From assembly GCF_043196875.1 (NCBI RefSeq), contig NZ_JBEBMX010000008.1, positions 62,001-126,000 of the forward strand: a stretch of 64,000 bases of DNA, written 5' to 3'. The position numbers and the translations under genes are program-made. Source of the DNA: Saccharospirillum sp043196875. GTDB lineage: Bacteria; Pseudomonadota; Gammaproteobacteria; Pseudomonadales; Natronospirillaceae. A model generated the notes under the pieces. That model had not been told where the DNA came from, did not search any database, and saw only the letters and a program-made list of their open reading frames with translations. Below, in pieces: positions 42,744 through 51,783 of this stretch (position 1 is the stretch's first letter; every line of letters begins with the position of its first letter).

Positions 42744-43313
42744 ATGCCATCAATTAAAGAACAAAAACTGATTTACCATCTTACTAGTTTGAACAACGTA
42801 AGCTCCATATTAGAGGGTGGTTTACTCCCTCGATCGGCCCTTGAGACCTTTCACGATGTTGCCAATGTAGAAATTCTGCAGGGCCGAGAAATACATCACT
42901 TACAGGATTACGTACCTTTTCACTGGTTTGCCAAAAATCCTTTCGATGGGCGGGTACAAAGGGATCGACCCGATGAAGAGTTCGTTTTAATCTCCGTCAG
43001 AAGATCAATCGCAAAAGCGAGAAACTGGAAAGTCATTCCCAGGCACCCACTATCCGGCCATTCACCAGAAGTCTATGATTACGACGAAGGTTTTGCTTTG
43101 ATCGATTGGGATACCATGCAGTGCCGCGATTACAGTGATGCTAACTGCAAAAGCGTTTGTATGGCTGAGTGTATTTCGCCCGAGGTCGTCTCCGTAAGAG
43201 ACTTTTTCAAATTTTTTGTACCTACAGAAAATATTAGAGCAACCATTGCCGCTGCGGTATCGGATCAAGACCTGGTCATCGATGTTGTTACAAACAGGGG
43301 AATGTTCTGTTGA
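42744..43313 (+). CDS. Divergent DarT-like (DUF4433) ADP-ribosyltransferase, upstream copy
   Basis: A 189-aa protein resembling the DNA ADP-ribosyltransferase DarT but different from its downstream neighbour. The NAD-binding start IYHLTSLNNVSSILEGGLLPR, the middle LQDYVPFHWFAKNPFDGRVQ, and a candidate catalytic Glu at E142 (CMAEC) align in order with the DarT plan. Strong AAGGA ribosome site. Its stop overlaps the TTG start of the second DarT by four bases. In known systems DarT attaches ADP-ribose to single-stranded DNA and DarG reverses it. Whether this copy is an active toxin, a variant with another target, or an accessory factor is unknown. Confidence 0.75.
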   Translation: MPSIKEQKLIYHLTSLNNVSSILEGGLLPRSALETFHDVANVEILQGREIHHLQDYVPFHWFAKNPFDGRVQRDRPDEEFVLISVRRSIAKARNWKVIPRHPLSGHSPEVYDYDEGFALIDWDTMQCRDYSDANCKSVCMAECISPEVVSVRDFFKFFVPTENIRATIAAAVSDQDLVIDVVTNRGMFC

Positions 43314-43957
43314 CGGTCTATAGGAACTTAAACCCAAATAAAGCCCTAATTTGGCGGATCACCCACCGCCAGAACCTGCCGTGGATTCTTGCTAACGGCC
43401 TGCATGCTGGGAACACCACTACACGCTCATCCAGCTGGGTGACCATTGGCAATGAAGAGCTGATTAACCGCCGCGCTCATCGGGGCGTCCCCATCGCACC
43501 GGGTGGCGTCCTGAACGACTATGTCCCGTTCTACTTCACCCCTTTTTCGCCCATGCTGTATAACATACACACCGGGCAAGGTGGCGTTCGTCAGGTGATG
43601 AATGATGACATTGTCATTTTGGTATCCAGCCTGCATAAGATCTCGGCACTGGGCCTGCCCTTTGTCTTTACAGACCGGCATGCTTACCCAGTCACCGCCC
43701 ACTATTACAATAGGGTAGACTGCCTTAGCGAGATTGACTGGCCATTGCTGCAACAGCGCGATTTCCGGCGTGACCCGGATGACCCGGAGAAAGTCGAGCG
43801 CTATCAGGCTGAGGCGTTGATACACCGGCAGTTGCCCATAGATGCCCTAATCGGCGTAGTCTGTTACACCAAAGGAATTGAACAGGCTGTAAGGCAGCAA
43901 GCCCGTCAAACAGGTGTTACGCTGGATATCCGTAGCATTCCGCAATGGTATTTCTGA
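43310..43957 (+). CDS. darT: DarT-type ssDNA ADP-ribosyltransferase toxin
   Basis: A 215-aa toxin with the canonical DarT features: PNKALIWRITHRQNLPWILANG, the ARTT-like stretch NDYVPFYFTPFSPMLYNIHTG, and the catalytic Glu E168 in YQAEALIHRQLP. The start is a TTG (43310) overlapping the previous stop (TTGA), with AGGGGA upstream. Family members ADP-ribosylate bases of single-stranded DNA, block replication and act in phage defence. The antitoxin DarG begins 10 bp downstream. Confidence 0.88.
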   Translation: MTVYRNLNPNKALIWRITHRQNLPWILANGLHAGNTTTRSSSWVTIGNEELINRRAHRGVPIAPGGVLNDYVPFYFTPFSPMLYNIHTGQGGVRQVMNDDIVILVSSLHKISALGLPFVFTDRHAYPVTAHYYNRVDCLSEIDWPLLQQRDFRRDPDDPEKVERYQAEALIHRQLPIDALIGVVCYTKGIEQAVRQQARQTGVTLDIRSIPQWYF

Positions 43958-43967
43958 GGAACCAACC

Positions 43968-45047
43968 ATGATCACCTATACAAAAGGCAATCTGCTGGAA
44001 GCAGAGGTAGAAGCCCTGGTAAATACGGTCAATACCGTTGGTGTTATGGGCAAGGGCATCGCGCTGATGTTCAAAGACCGCTTTCCTGCCAATACGGATG
44101 CCTATAGCAAAGCCTGTAAAGCCGGAGAGGTAGTCACTGGCAAGATGTTTGCTACCAGTACTGGTGAACTAATGGGGCCACGCTGGATCATCAACTTCCC
44201 GACCAAGCAGCATTGGCGTACTAAATCCAAGATGTCTTGGATTATCGACGGGCTAAACGACCTGCGCCAAGTTATTCAAGCAAACAACATTCGGTCCATC
44301 GCCTTGCCACCTTTAGGCGCCGGTAACGGTGGGCTTAACTGGAGCGAAGTAAAACCGCACATCGAGCAAGCCTTATCCGATCTTGATGGTGTTGAAATCA
44401 TCGTTTATGAGCCTACCGAAAAATACCAAAACGTGGCTAAGCCAAAAGGCGTCGAAAAACTTACACCCGCCCGTGCCCTTATAGCAGAGCTGGTTCGTCG
44501 CTACTGGGTGTTGGGTATGGAATGCAGCTTGGTGGAAATTCAAAAACTGGCTTGGTTTTTAGAACGAGCTATTGAATCAGAAGGGTTGGAGAATCCGCTG
44601 CGGTTAGACTTTCAAGCCAATCGCTACGGCCCCTATGCGGACCGCTTGCGTCATCTCATCGACAAACTCGATGGCAGCTATTTGAAATGCAATAAACGCA
44701 TCAGCGACTGCGATGCTTTCGATACTATCTGGTTCAACGATTCCAAACGCGACACCTTGGCATTGTACCTTAAAACAGAAGCAAAGAATTACTTACCAGC
44801 ACTGGATAAAGCCACTCACTTGATTGATGGATTCGAATCACCTTTTGGCATGGAACTGCTGGCGACTGTAGATTGGTTATTGGTTCGCACAGATACCAAA
44901 GCTGAACCCGATTCGGTCATGATGGGTATTAGCCAATGGCCCAGCGACTCAAGCGCGGCCCAACGCAAGCTGAAGATATTTGACAAACGCAGTGTTGGGT
45001 TGGCGTTGGATCGACTCAACTCAGAGCCAATGGCACTGGCTCAGTAA
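43968..45047 (+). CDS. darG: DarG antitoxin (macrodomain ADP-ribosylhydrolase plus DarT-binding domain)
   Basis: A 359-aa antitoxin. Residues 1-155 are a macrodomain (YTKGNLLEAEVEALVNTVNTVGVMGKGIALMFK, then PPLGAGNGGLNWSEV), which removes ADP-ribose from DNA. Residues about 165-359 are the C-terminal DarG domain (ARALIAELVRRYWVLGMECSLVEIQKLAWFLERA), which binds and restrains DarT directly. The ATG at 43968 has GAGGA upstream. It must also counter the upstream DarT-like copy if that is active, since no second antitoxin is present. Confidence 0.9.
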   Translation: MITYTKGNLLEAEVEALVNTVNTVGVMGKGIALMFKDRFPANTDAYSKACKAGEVVTGKMFATSTGELMGPRWIINFPTKQHWRTKSKMSWIIDGLNDLRQVIQANNIRSIALPPLGAGNGGLNWSEVKPHIEQALSDLDGVEIIVYEPTEKYQNVAKPKGVEKLTPARALIAELVRRYWVLGMECSLVEIQKLAWFLERAIESEGLENPLRLDFQANRYGPYADRLRHLIDKLDGSYLKCNKRISDCDAFDTIWFNDSKRDTLALYLKTEAKNYLPALDKATHLIDGFESPFGMELLATVDWLLVRTDTKAEPDSVMMGISQWPSDSSAAQRKLKIFDKRSVGLALDRLNSEPMALAQ

Positions 45048-45268
45048 AAACGGTAAGGAGCTAACGTTCTTACATCAATTACAGTCGTTGGGCTGAGAAG
45101 ACATTGATCATAGAAAAAAATATTTCCCCAGCCTGATCGCTCAGCTGTCGCGCAAATTTTCGCCCATGGCTGCTACCCAACGTTCACTCAAGCGTTCTCT
45201 GTTCTCAACCCTGCTATGAGCCATATAACCTAGACAACTTGTCTCATCCTGAAATAAAAAGCTCAAAT

Positions 45269-45844
45269 TCAACCGGCGTTCATTCTGGCTCGATGCGAGG
45301 CCGCCTTCATACGATTCCCACAGGTCGCCATACTGCACCAGCGGCGGCGATGCGACTTGGTTTGATCGTGAAACAGCAACACGCAATCCGGCGCTTCGCA
45401 TTCTTTCACCAGCTGTAAATTCTCTTCCGTCAGTAACTGAACCGCGGCTTGCGCCACCGGCTGTAACAGGCTTTCGGCATGGTCATCACGCCGATGTTGC
45501 TGGCGTACGAATGCCTTTTGCTGTGCCTGCCAGACCAACGACTCCAGTGGATTACCTCGTTCCAATATCTGATTCACCACCGATGCCTCGGCCGCTTCAC
45601 CACGGCGGGCTGCATCGAGCAGATCACGCAGGTTGTCGCGCAATTCGCGGGCCAGCCGAACCAGGCCCGGGGCAGGCGCTTGCGCAAAATCGGCTTCCAG
45701 CACGCCGGCTTGTTGCAGCCAATCGACAACGCTGTCGTCATCGATCAGGCATTCCTGCTGCTCATCGCCGACGCCAAAGCGGGTATTGATGAAGTCGAGC
45801 GCCAGGTTACTGGCGATAAAATAAGGGGTCGTGTCAGTACTCAT
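45269..45844 (-). CDS. ABATE/CGNR zinc-finger transcriptional regulator
   Basis: A 191-aa regulator. The N-terminal ABATE domain (residues about 10-130) is a stress-binding fold, and the C-terminal CGNR zinc finger C-EAPDC...RRRWCSMATCGNR-KAASHRAR binds DNA. The start at 45844 gives MSTDTTPYF; the frame is open further upstream. It is divergent from the hydrolase gene, and the gap holds an exact AGTAACCT/AGGTTACT inverted repeat, so it probably controls that gene and itself. Confidence 0.87.
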   Translation of the reverse strand: MSTDTTPYFIASNLALDFINTRFGVGDEQQECLIDDDSVVDWLQQAGVLEADFAQAPAPGLVRLARELRDNLRDLLDAARRGEAAEASVVNQILERGNPLESLVWQAQQKAFVRQQHRRDDHAESLLQPVAQAAVQLLTEENLQLVKECEAPDCVLLFHDQTKSHRRRWCSMATCGNRMKAASHRARMNAG

Positions 45845-45847
45845 AAA

Positions 45848-45880
45848 AGTAACCTTTAATTTCACTTTTGACAGGTTACT
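45848..45880. promoter_or_regulatory. Candidate operator of the CGNR regulator
   Basis: AGTAACCT (45848-45855) and AGGTTACT (45873-45880) are perfect reverse complements separated by 17 bp, right at the divergent CGNR/hydrolase promoters. GGTTACC recurs nearby at 45914-45923, giving a possible second half site. Confidence 0.45.
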
Positions 45881-45934
45881 CCAAACCTTGATAACCTTCA
45901 AAACTCATTTTTAATGGTTACCAAGGACCCAGAT

Positions 45935-46816
45935 ATGACCACCGTCCGTTATCAGTTTGAAACCGTCGGCGAGGTAGAGCTGTTTTATCGTGAAGCCGGT
46001 AACCCCTCAGCGCCCACCGTTCTGCTGCTGCACGGCTTTGCGGCTTCTTCTTATATGTGGCGCGATGTCATAGCGGCACTGGCCGACAAGTACCATCTGA
46101 TTGCGCTGGATTTGCCCGCCTTCGGCTTTACCAAATCACCCAAGCGTGGTGACTACGAATACAGCTTCGCCAACCTCACCAAAACGGTTGAACAATTTAT
46201 TGCGCAGAAAAAACTCGATCGCTTCGCCATCGCCGTGCACGACTATGGTGCGCCCGTGGGCTGGCGTTTGGCGGTGAATCACCCGGAGAAAATCACCGCC
46301 ATCATTTCGCAGAACGGTAATGCCTATGAAGAAGGTTTATCCGATGGTTGGAAGCCGATTCAGAAATACTGGAACGACCCGAGCGCGGAAAATCGTGCGG
46401 CCCTAAACGACTTTCCGACGCCCGAATCCATCAAATGGCAGTATGTTGAAGGCGTACCGGACACCCGCCTGGTATCGCCCGATGCCTACACTCTGGAAGG
46501 CGCGCAGATTTCGCAGCCGGGTATGGCCGACATTCAGCTCGACCTGCTGCTCACCTATGCCACCAACGTAGAGAAGTATCCGGAATTTCAGACTTATTTC
46601 CGTAACTACCAGCCACCACTGCTGGCCGTTTGGGGCAAGCACGATCCGTTCTTCCTGCCGCCTGGTGCCGAAGCCTGGAAGCGTGATATTCCGCAGGCAG
46701 ACATCCGTTTTTACGACACTGGCCATTTTGCGCTGGAGACCCACGGCGATGAGATTATTCCGGTGATTCGGGAATTTCTGGATAAAGAGTTTCTGGATAA
46801 GCAGACGGATCAATAA
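45935..46816 (+). CDS. Alpha/beta hydrolase with Asp nucleophile (epoxide-hydrolase/haloalkane-dehalogenase-like)
   Basis: A 293-aa alpha/beta hydrolase. The oxyanion motif HGF (LLLHGFAASSYMW), the nucleophile elbow HDYGAP with D103, and a late His in DTGHFALE are visible. Asp in place of Ser points to epoxide hydrolase or haloalkane dehalogenase chemistry, not esterase. Start at 45935 has AAGGA upstream; an ATG 21 bp upstream is also open. Divergent from a CGNR regulator. Confidence 0.85.
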   Translation: MTTVRYQFETVGEVELFYREAGNPSAPTVLLLHGFAASSYMWRDVIAALADKYHLIALDLPAFGFTKSPKRGDYEYSFANLTKTVEQFIAQKKLDRFAIAVHDYGAPVGWRLAVNHPEKITAIISQNGNAYEEGLSDGWKPIQKYWNDPSAENRAALNDFPTPESIKWQYVEGVPDTRLVSPDAYTLEGAQISQPGMADIQLDLLLTYATNVEKYPEFQTYFRNYQPPLLAVWGKHDPFFLPPGAEAWKRDIPQADIRFYDTGHFALETHGDEIIPVIREFLDKEFLDKQTDQ

Positions 46817-46994
46817 GACCGCCGGCGGCGAGGCGCTGCTAACACAGAGGAACGCCCACTAAGAAAGCCCTGCTATCTGCGGGGCTTTGCCCGGCGGTGT
46901 TGACGGATTGACCCTTGGCTACTTCACCGTTCCGGAATCCGCTACGATAGCGCACCTTATTAACTGTCTGCGTGCCGCAACAGGGAACACCCAA

Positions 46995-47888
46995 TTGGAT
47001 ATCGAAGACCTGCAAACCTTTGTCGAAGTGGCCGACGCCGGGGGTATTTCAGCGGCCGCGCGACGGCTGGATGTGTCGAAGTCGATCGTCAGTCGCCGGC
47101 TGTTCAAACTCGAGGCAGAACTCGGTGTGCAGCTGTTGGTGCGGACCACTAGAGGCGCAGCCCTGAGCGAAGCCGGGGTCACCTTTCGCGAACATGCGGC
47201 GCGCATTGGTGCCGAGCTGGAAATAGCGAAAGACACCCTTTCGCCCAGCGGTGAGCTGCGCGGCCGGTTGAGAATCGCCATGCCGTTATCGTTCGGCCCG
47301 ACGCATTTTGCGCCGGTGTTGGCTGAGCTGGCACATCAACATCCGCAACTTCAGGTGCAGGCCTCCTACAGCGACCGCTTTGCGGATCTGATCGCCGAAG
47401 GTTTCGACTGCGCCATTCGCGTCGGCCACCTGCCGGATTCCGACCTGGTGGCCCGGCGCATTGGGCCTATTACCGGCAAACTGGTCGCGAGCCCCAGCTA
47501 TATTGAAGCGCATGGCGTCCCCCAAACCCTGGCCGAGCTTGCCCAGCACCAAGCCTTGTTGCAGGGCACCGAAAGCTGGCACTTACTGGATGGCGACAAG
47601 CTGATCACGGTGCAACCGCAAGGGCGCTTCAAGGCCGACAATGGCGTCGCCCTTACCGCTGCGGCGGCCGCTGGACTGGGCATCGCCAGCCTGCCCGACT
47701 GCCTGACTCACGACCATTTGGCGACGGGCGCTCTGGTTCCGGTTTTGACGCAGTACTCGGTGCGGTCCGGTGGTGCCTATGTGGTACGCCCGCCTGGCCA
47801 GCATTCGCCACGCAAGGTGCGGGTGCTCACCGAACTGCTGATCGAACACTTCAACAACAACCCGGAACTCTGGGGACGCACGCTCTGA
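46995..47888 (+). CDS. LysR-family transcriptional regulator
   Basis: A 297-aa regulator with the LysR winged HTH at its start (LDIEDLQTFVEVADAGGISAAARRLDVSKSIVSRRLFKLEAELG) and a substrate-binding-fold effector domain from about residue 90. A TTG at 46995 begins exactly at the family's N-terminus with AGGGA seven bases upstream, and I prefer it over the longer frame from 46887, whose first 36 residues are not LysR-like. The pirin gene 147 bp downstream on the same strand is a possible target. Confidence 0.88.
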   Translation: MDIEDLQTFVEVADAGGISAAARRLDVSKSIVSRRLFKLEAELGVQLLVRTTRGAALSEAGVTFREHAARIGAELEIAKDTLSPSGELRGRLRIAMPLSFGPTHFAPVLAELAHQHPQLQVQASYSDRFADLIAEGFDCAIRVGHLPDSDLVARRIGPITGKLVASPSYIEAHGVPQTLAELAQHQALLQGTESWHLLDGDKLITVQPQGRFKADNGVALTAAAAAGLGIASLPDCLTHDHLATGALVPVLTQYSVRSGGAYVVRPPGQHSPRKVRVLTELLIEHFNNNPELWGRTL

Positions 47889-48035
47889 GCGTTCCCGTTT
47901 CAGCGACACCGATAAGCGCATTGCGGGACTAGCGGCTGCACCCGCCAGGTTCCATGATGATGGCTTAGCGTCCGGGCGCACGCTCAAGCGTACGCCAATG
48001 GACACGGCTATCACCCTGACGCAAAGGATGCCGCT

Positions 48036-48971
48036 ATGAGCTGGAACCCTGCTTTAACGCCTGGCTGCCCCGACAAGGTTGGCGCTGACGCCATCGAAAC
48101 CCTGATCATTCCACGCGCCCGGGATCTGGGTGATTTCGAAGTGCGGCGCGCCTTGCCCGCGCCGAAACGACAAATGGTCGGGCCTTTTATTTTTTTCGAT
48201 CAGGCCGGACCGGCTGAGTTCTTAACCGGCCAGGGCGTCGACGTGCGGCCGCACCCGCACATTGGATTAGGTACTGTGACCTATCTGTTCCAGGGCGATT
48301 TTCACCATCGCGACAGCACTGGCGCCGATCAAATTATTCATCCGGGCGAACTGAACTGGATGGTCGCCGGCCGTGGCGTCACTCATTCCGAACGCACCAG
48401 CGAAGCCGCCCGCAGCGGCCCGAACAGCCTGTTCGGCATTCAGACCTGGCTGGCCCTGCCGGAAGAATTTGAAGATGCAGCACCCAGCTTCGAGCATTAC
48501 GGCAAAGCCTTGCTGCCCTTGATTGAAGACAGCGGCGTTACCGTGCGGCTGATTCTGGGCGACGCTTACGGCGAATCGGCGCCGGCGAAGATGCTCTCGG
48601 AAACCTTTTACGCCGACGCCATTCTCAGCCCCGGCAGTCGCCTGCCGATGCCCGATAACCACGAAGACCGCGGCCTCTATATTGTTGAAGGCTCCGTCTC
48701 CGTGGCCGGCCAGGATTACAGCGAAGGCCAGATGATGGTGTTCCGACCTGGCGATGCCATCAGCGTTGCTGCAGGCCCGGCTGGCGCGCGCATCATGATC
48801 CTCGGCGGCGCGACCCTGCCCGGCCCGCGTTATATCTGGTGGAATTTTGTGGCGTCATCGCAAGAACGCATCGAGCAGGCCAAGGCCGACTGGCAAGCCG
48901 CGAACTGGGGTCAGGGCCGTTTTGATCTGCCGGTCGATGATCGCGACGAATTCATTCCACTGCCGGAATAA
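48036..48971 (+). CDS. Pirin-family bicupin protein
   Basis: A 311-aa iron-binding bicupin. The N-terminal cupin metal site is in VRPHPHIGLGTVTYLFQGDFHHRDS (paired His), followed by WMVAGRGVTHSER. Pirins include quercetin 2,3-dioxygenases and redox-sensing regulators, so role is open. Small GNAT gene follows 29 bp later in probable co-transcription. The ATG at 48036 follows GCAAAGGATGCCGCT. Confidence 0.92.
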   Translation: MSWNPALTPGCPDKVGADAIETLIIPRARDLGDFEVRRALPAPKRQMVGPFIFFDQAGPAEFLTGQGVDVRPHPHIGLGTVTYLFQGDFHHRDSTGADQIIHPGELNWMVAGRGVTHSERTSEAARSGPNSLFGIQTWLALPEEFEDAAPSFEHYGKALLPLIEDSGVTVRLILGDAYGESAPAKMLSETFYADAILSPGSRLPMPDNHEDRGLYIVEGSVSVAGQDYSEGQMMVFRPGDAISVAAGPAGARIMILGGATLPGPRYIWWNFVASSQERIEQAKADWQAANWGQGRFDLPVDDRDEFIPLPE

Positions 48972-49000
48972 CAACCAACACAACTGATGAGGGAACAAAA

Positions 49001-49300
49001 ATGGCTACAGGCAATGAACCCATTCAACGCCAGGTGGGCGAAACCAAAGGGCGCTATTTTGTCGTGGTCGAAGGCGTTGAAGCCGAACTGACCTACAGCC
49101 GCGTCAGCGACACCATGATCATCATCGATCACACCGAAGTGCCCGACGCTTTGCGCGGCCAGAAAGTTGGCGTACGGCTGGTACAAAGAGCGGTCGAGGA
49201 TGCGCGGGCTGAAGGGGTGTCGATTATTCCGCTGTGTCCCTTTGCCAAAGCGCAGATTGGGCGGCATCGGGAATGGCAGGATGTGTTGGCTGGAGACTAA
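49001..49300 (+). CDS. Small GNAT-type N-acetyltransferase (YidJ/YjdJ-like)
   Basis: A 99-aa single-domain acetyltransferase-like protein. The beta-hairpin GRYFVVVEGVEAELTYSRVSDTMIIIDHTEVPDALRGQKVGVRLVQRAVEDAR contains the acetyl-CoA-binding RGQKVG motif of the GCN5-related N-acetyltransferases, and IIPLCPFAKAQI is the conserved end. Acceptor unknown. GAGGGAAC ribosome site. Downstream of pirin by 29 bp. Confidence 0.9.
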   Translation: MATGNEPIQRQVGETKGRYFVVVEGVEAELTYSRVSDTMIIIDHTEVPDALRGQKVGVRLVQRAVEDARAEGVSIIPLCPFAKAQIGRHREWQDVLAGD

Positions 49301-49333
49301 GAATTACGACAGCGTTTACACCTGACCTGCCGC

Positions 49334-50245
49334 TCACACTGCAGCGGCAATTTTATCGATCAAACCTCTGAACCACTGCTGGGCGCTATGGGTATCGCCG
49401 CGTCGATGCCAGATCAGATCAAAGGCAATCTGCGGCAGGGTGACCGGCGGGGGGAACAGCACCAGTTTGTGGCTGTCTGAAGCGCCGGTAACAACCCGTT
49501 TCAACAGTGTGGCGGTCAGTTGGGTGCGGGCAATAACAGCTGGCACGGCAAACATATGCGGCAGCGTCATCGCCAGGTCCCGACGTTGCCCCTGCTGTAC
49601 CAGAGCGTGATCAACATGGCCGTGCAATTCACCTTCTGGAGAAACCAGAACGTGGCGCAGCTGCAAATAGGACTCCAGGGTCAGAGCGTGTCGGGCGGCG
49701 GGATGATCCTGAGCAATCAGGGTAACGAAGTCGTCGGTCAATACAGTGCGATGCAGAATTCGGCCGTCAGCGTGAGTCGGTGGCACACCGACGGCGACGT
49801 CGATCTGGCCACTGTCGAGCATCGCCACGGCATCGTCGCGATCGTTAAAAGCATAGACATTCAAGGATACGCCGGGCGCTTGCTCGGCCAGCGCCTGCAA
49901 CAAAGGCGGCAGCAGCACATGGGCCGGGTAATCGGATAAACCCAGCTTGAACACCACCGACGCCTGCTCAGGCTCGAACTCGGGCTTGTCCACCAGACTG
50001 GTTTCTAACTGACGCAGCGCTTGTGAGATCGGCAAGGCCAGATCCCGGGCTCGTGGTGTCGGCAACAAACCGTCGGCGCTGCGAGCAAAAAGCACATCAC
50101 CGAAGAGCTTGCGCAGCCGCGCTAAGGCAGCGCTCATGGCCGGTTGGCTGACCCCCACCCGGGCTGCCGCACGGGTGACATTGCGTTCATTCATCAGGGC
50201 GTCAAAGGCCACTAGCAAGTTCAGGTCGATGCCATGAAAATCCAT
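49334..50245 (-). CDS. LysR-family transcriptional regulator
   Basis: A 303-aa regulator, start MDFHGIDLNLLVAFDALMNERNVTRAAARVGVSQPAMSAALARLRKLFGD, the NodD/SyrM-like branch of the LysR family. It is divergent from an ester-cyclase-like gene and a quinone oxidoreductase. The 95-bp shared region carries a CAAATAA/TTATTTG inverted repeat at 50250-50276, so regulation of that pair is likely. Confidence 0.9.
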   Translation of the reverse strand: MDFHGIDLNLLVAFDALMNERNVTRAAARVGVSQPAMSAALARLRKLFGDVLFARSADGLLPTPRARDLALPISQALRQLETSLVDKPEFEPEQASVVFKLGLSDYPAHVLLPPLLQALAEQAPGVSLNVYAFNDRDDAVAMLDSGQIDVAVGVPPTHADGRILHRTVLTDDFVTLIAQDHPAARHALTLESYLQLRHVLVSPEGELHGHVDHALVQQGQRRDLAMTLPHMFAVPAVIARTQLTATLLKRVVTGASDSHKLVLFPPPVTLPQIAFDLIWHRRGDTHSAQQWFRGLIDKIAAAV

Positions 50246-50249
50246 ATAT

Positions 50250-50276
50250 CAAATAATCATCTATATCGTTTATTTG
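50250..50276. promoter_or_regulatory. Candidate LysR binding site
   Basis: CAAATAA and TTATTTG are perfect 7-bp inverted arms separated by 13 bp, starting 5 bp from the regulator's ATG. Position and AT-rich composition fit a LysR site in a divergent promoter. Confidence 0.4.
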
Positions 50277-50340
50277 TTAGACGGATTCTATCTCGCGGCC
50301 GAATAATCGCAATCCCACTCAACGGAGCGCGAGATTATTC

Positions 50341-50787
50341 ATGACAGCGACAACCATTAATCGTGAACAACAGTTACGCAACGAACGCCAAGTCGTCGAA
50401 ACGTTCTACCAGGCCTTCAGTGACAAGAACCCTGAACTGGTCGATCAAGTACTGGCCACGAACTGGGATAATATTCCGCTCGGTCCGGGGCAGGAACCCG
50501 GCCCGAATGGCATAAAACCGATCATCCAGAGCGTTGCCCAAGGCTTTCCCGATGTTCAGATCGTCATCAATGACATCATTCAGGAACCCGGCAAGGTCAG
50601 CGTTCGCGCAGACATAACCGGCACCCATCAAGGCGAATTTTTTGGCATTGCCGCCACCGGCAAAGCGGTCAGTTTCCGCATTCATGAGTTCCACACACTC
50701 AACGACGGAAAAATAACCACCACCTGGCACCTGGAAGACTGGTTCGGCCTGTTCAACCAGCTCGGCCAATTCCCTGCCCAAGCCTGA
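50341..50787 (+). CDS. SnoaL-like ester cyclase-family protein
   Basis: A 148-aa NTF2-fold protein (QVVETFYQAFSDKNPELVDQVLATNWDNIPLGPGQEPGPNGIKPIIQSVAQGFPDVQIVINDIIQE, ending FRIHEFHTLNDGKITTTWHLEDWFGLFNQLG). The family includes polyketide cyclases but most members are uncharacterised. Operon with the oxidoreductase 29 bp downstream, under the divergent LysR gene. Confidence 0.87.
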   Translation: MTATTINREQQLRNERQVVETFYQAFSDKNPELVDQVLATNWDNIPLGPGQEPGPNGIKPIIQSVAQGFPDVQIVINDIIQEPGKVSVRADITGTHQGEFFGIAATGKAVSFRIHEFHTLNDGKITTTWHLEDWFGLFNQLGQFPAQA

Positions 50788-50816
50788 TCCACAGCCAAAT
50801 TACTCTGGAGTTTCTT

Positions 50817-51737
50817 ATGCAAGCTATCTTGATTAATGAATTTGGCGGCGCCGATATGATGACCTACGAGGCCGTTGCGTTGCCCGCCCCACAAGCCGAG
50901 GAAGTGCTGGTGCGTGTCGAAGCGGCCGGCGTCAATCCGCTGGATGTCAAAATCATCGCCGGCTATATGCAATCGGTTTTTCCGGTCACCTTGCCATACA
51001 TTCCCGGTACCGATTTCAGCGGTGTAATCGAAGCCGTTGGTCACCAGGTGGATCACCTGAAACCTGGTGATCGCGTCGTCGGACGCACCAGCCCGAACAA
51101 CGGCGGTGCCTTCGCCCGAAACCTCATCATTGCCGCGGCAGAACTCAGCGTTATTCCGGCACAGATGAGTTTTGAGCAGGCCGCGACCTTGCCAACTTCC
51201 TTTGGCACGGCACAGCAGGCGCTGTTCGATGTCGGCCAGTTACAAGCCAAGCAACGGGTGTTGATTCATGCCGGAGCGGGTGGGGTTGGCAGCATGGCAG
51301 TTCAGTTGGCTCATCACCAAGGTTGCCATGTCATAGCGACCGCCTCGGCGCACAACACTGAATTGGTAAAAAGCCTGGGCGCGGATGAGGTGATTGATTA
51401 CCGCACCCAGACGCTGGATGGCGTTCACGATATCGACCTGGTACTCGACACCATTGGCGGCGATACCCTGGCCGCATCCTGGTCGACGCTGCGTCCGGGT
51501 GGTCGCATTGTCTCGCTGGTGGATTTCAATATCGCAGCACAGGACGGCCACCCTGGTGAATTTGTGTTTTTCGCAACGGCGACGCCTTATCTGCCCGAGG
51601 CCATCCAGCAGTTCAGCGCTGGTCGACTGCAAACCGTTATTGATTCCAGCTTTAAATTGTCTGATGCACGTATGGCGTTGGAGAAGATTGCTGCTGGTCA
51701 CGCTCGGGGGAAGATTCTGATTCGGCCGCATAATTGA
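50817..51737 (+). CDS. NADP-dependent quinone oxidoreductase-like protein (MDR superfamily)
   Basis: A 306-aa medium-chain dehydrogenase/reductase without structural zinc motifs. The GroES-like domain (residues 1-110, PYIPGTDFSGVIEAVGHQVDHLKPGDRVVGR) precedes a Rossmann domain with VLIHAGAGGVGSMAVQLAHHQGCHVIATAS, the AXXGXXG nucleotide motif. Zeta-crystallin-like quinone reductases reduce quinones or enones with NADPH. Length and context fit. Co-transcribed with the ester cyclase-like gene. Confidence 0.9.
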   Translation: MQAILINEFGGADMMTYEAVALPAPQAEEVLVRVEAAGVNPLDVKIIAGYMQSVFPVTLPYIPGTDFSGVIEAVGHQVDHLKPGDRVVGRTSPNNGGAFARNLIIAAAELSVIPAQMSFEQAATLPTSFGTAQQALFDVGQLQAKQRVLIHAGAGGVGSMAVQLAHHQGCHVIATASAHNTELVKSLGADEVIDYRTQTLDGVHDIDLVLDTIGGDTLAASWSTLRPGGRIVSLVDFNIAAQDGHPGEFVFFATATPYLPEAIQQFSAGRLQTVIDSSFKLSDARMALEKIAAGHARGKILIRPHN

Positions 51738-51783
51738 GTGATGGGCTAGATAGGTGCTCTTTTATTGAACCTGGCTGAGGTTC

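Noticed and set aside
46864..46888. AAAGCCC/GGGCTTT inverted repeat after the alpha/beta hydrolase as a terminator
   Set aside because: The stem is short for its loop and no U-run follows, so it is not called.
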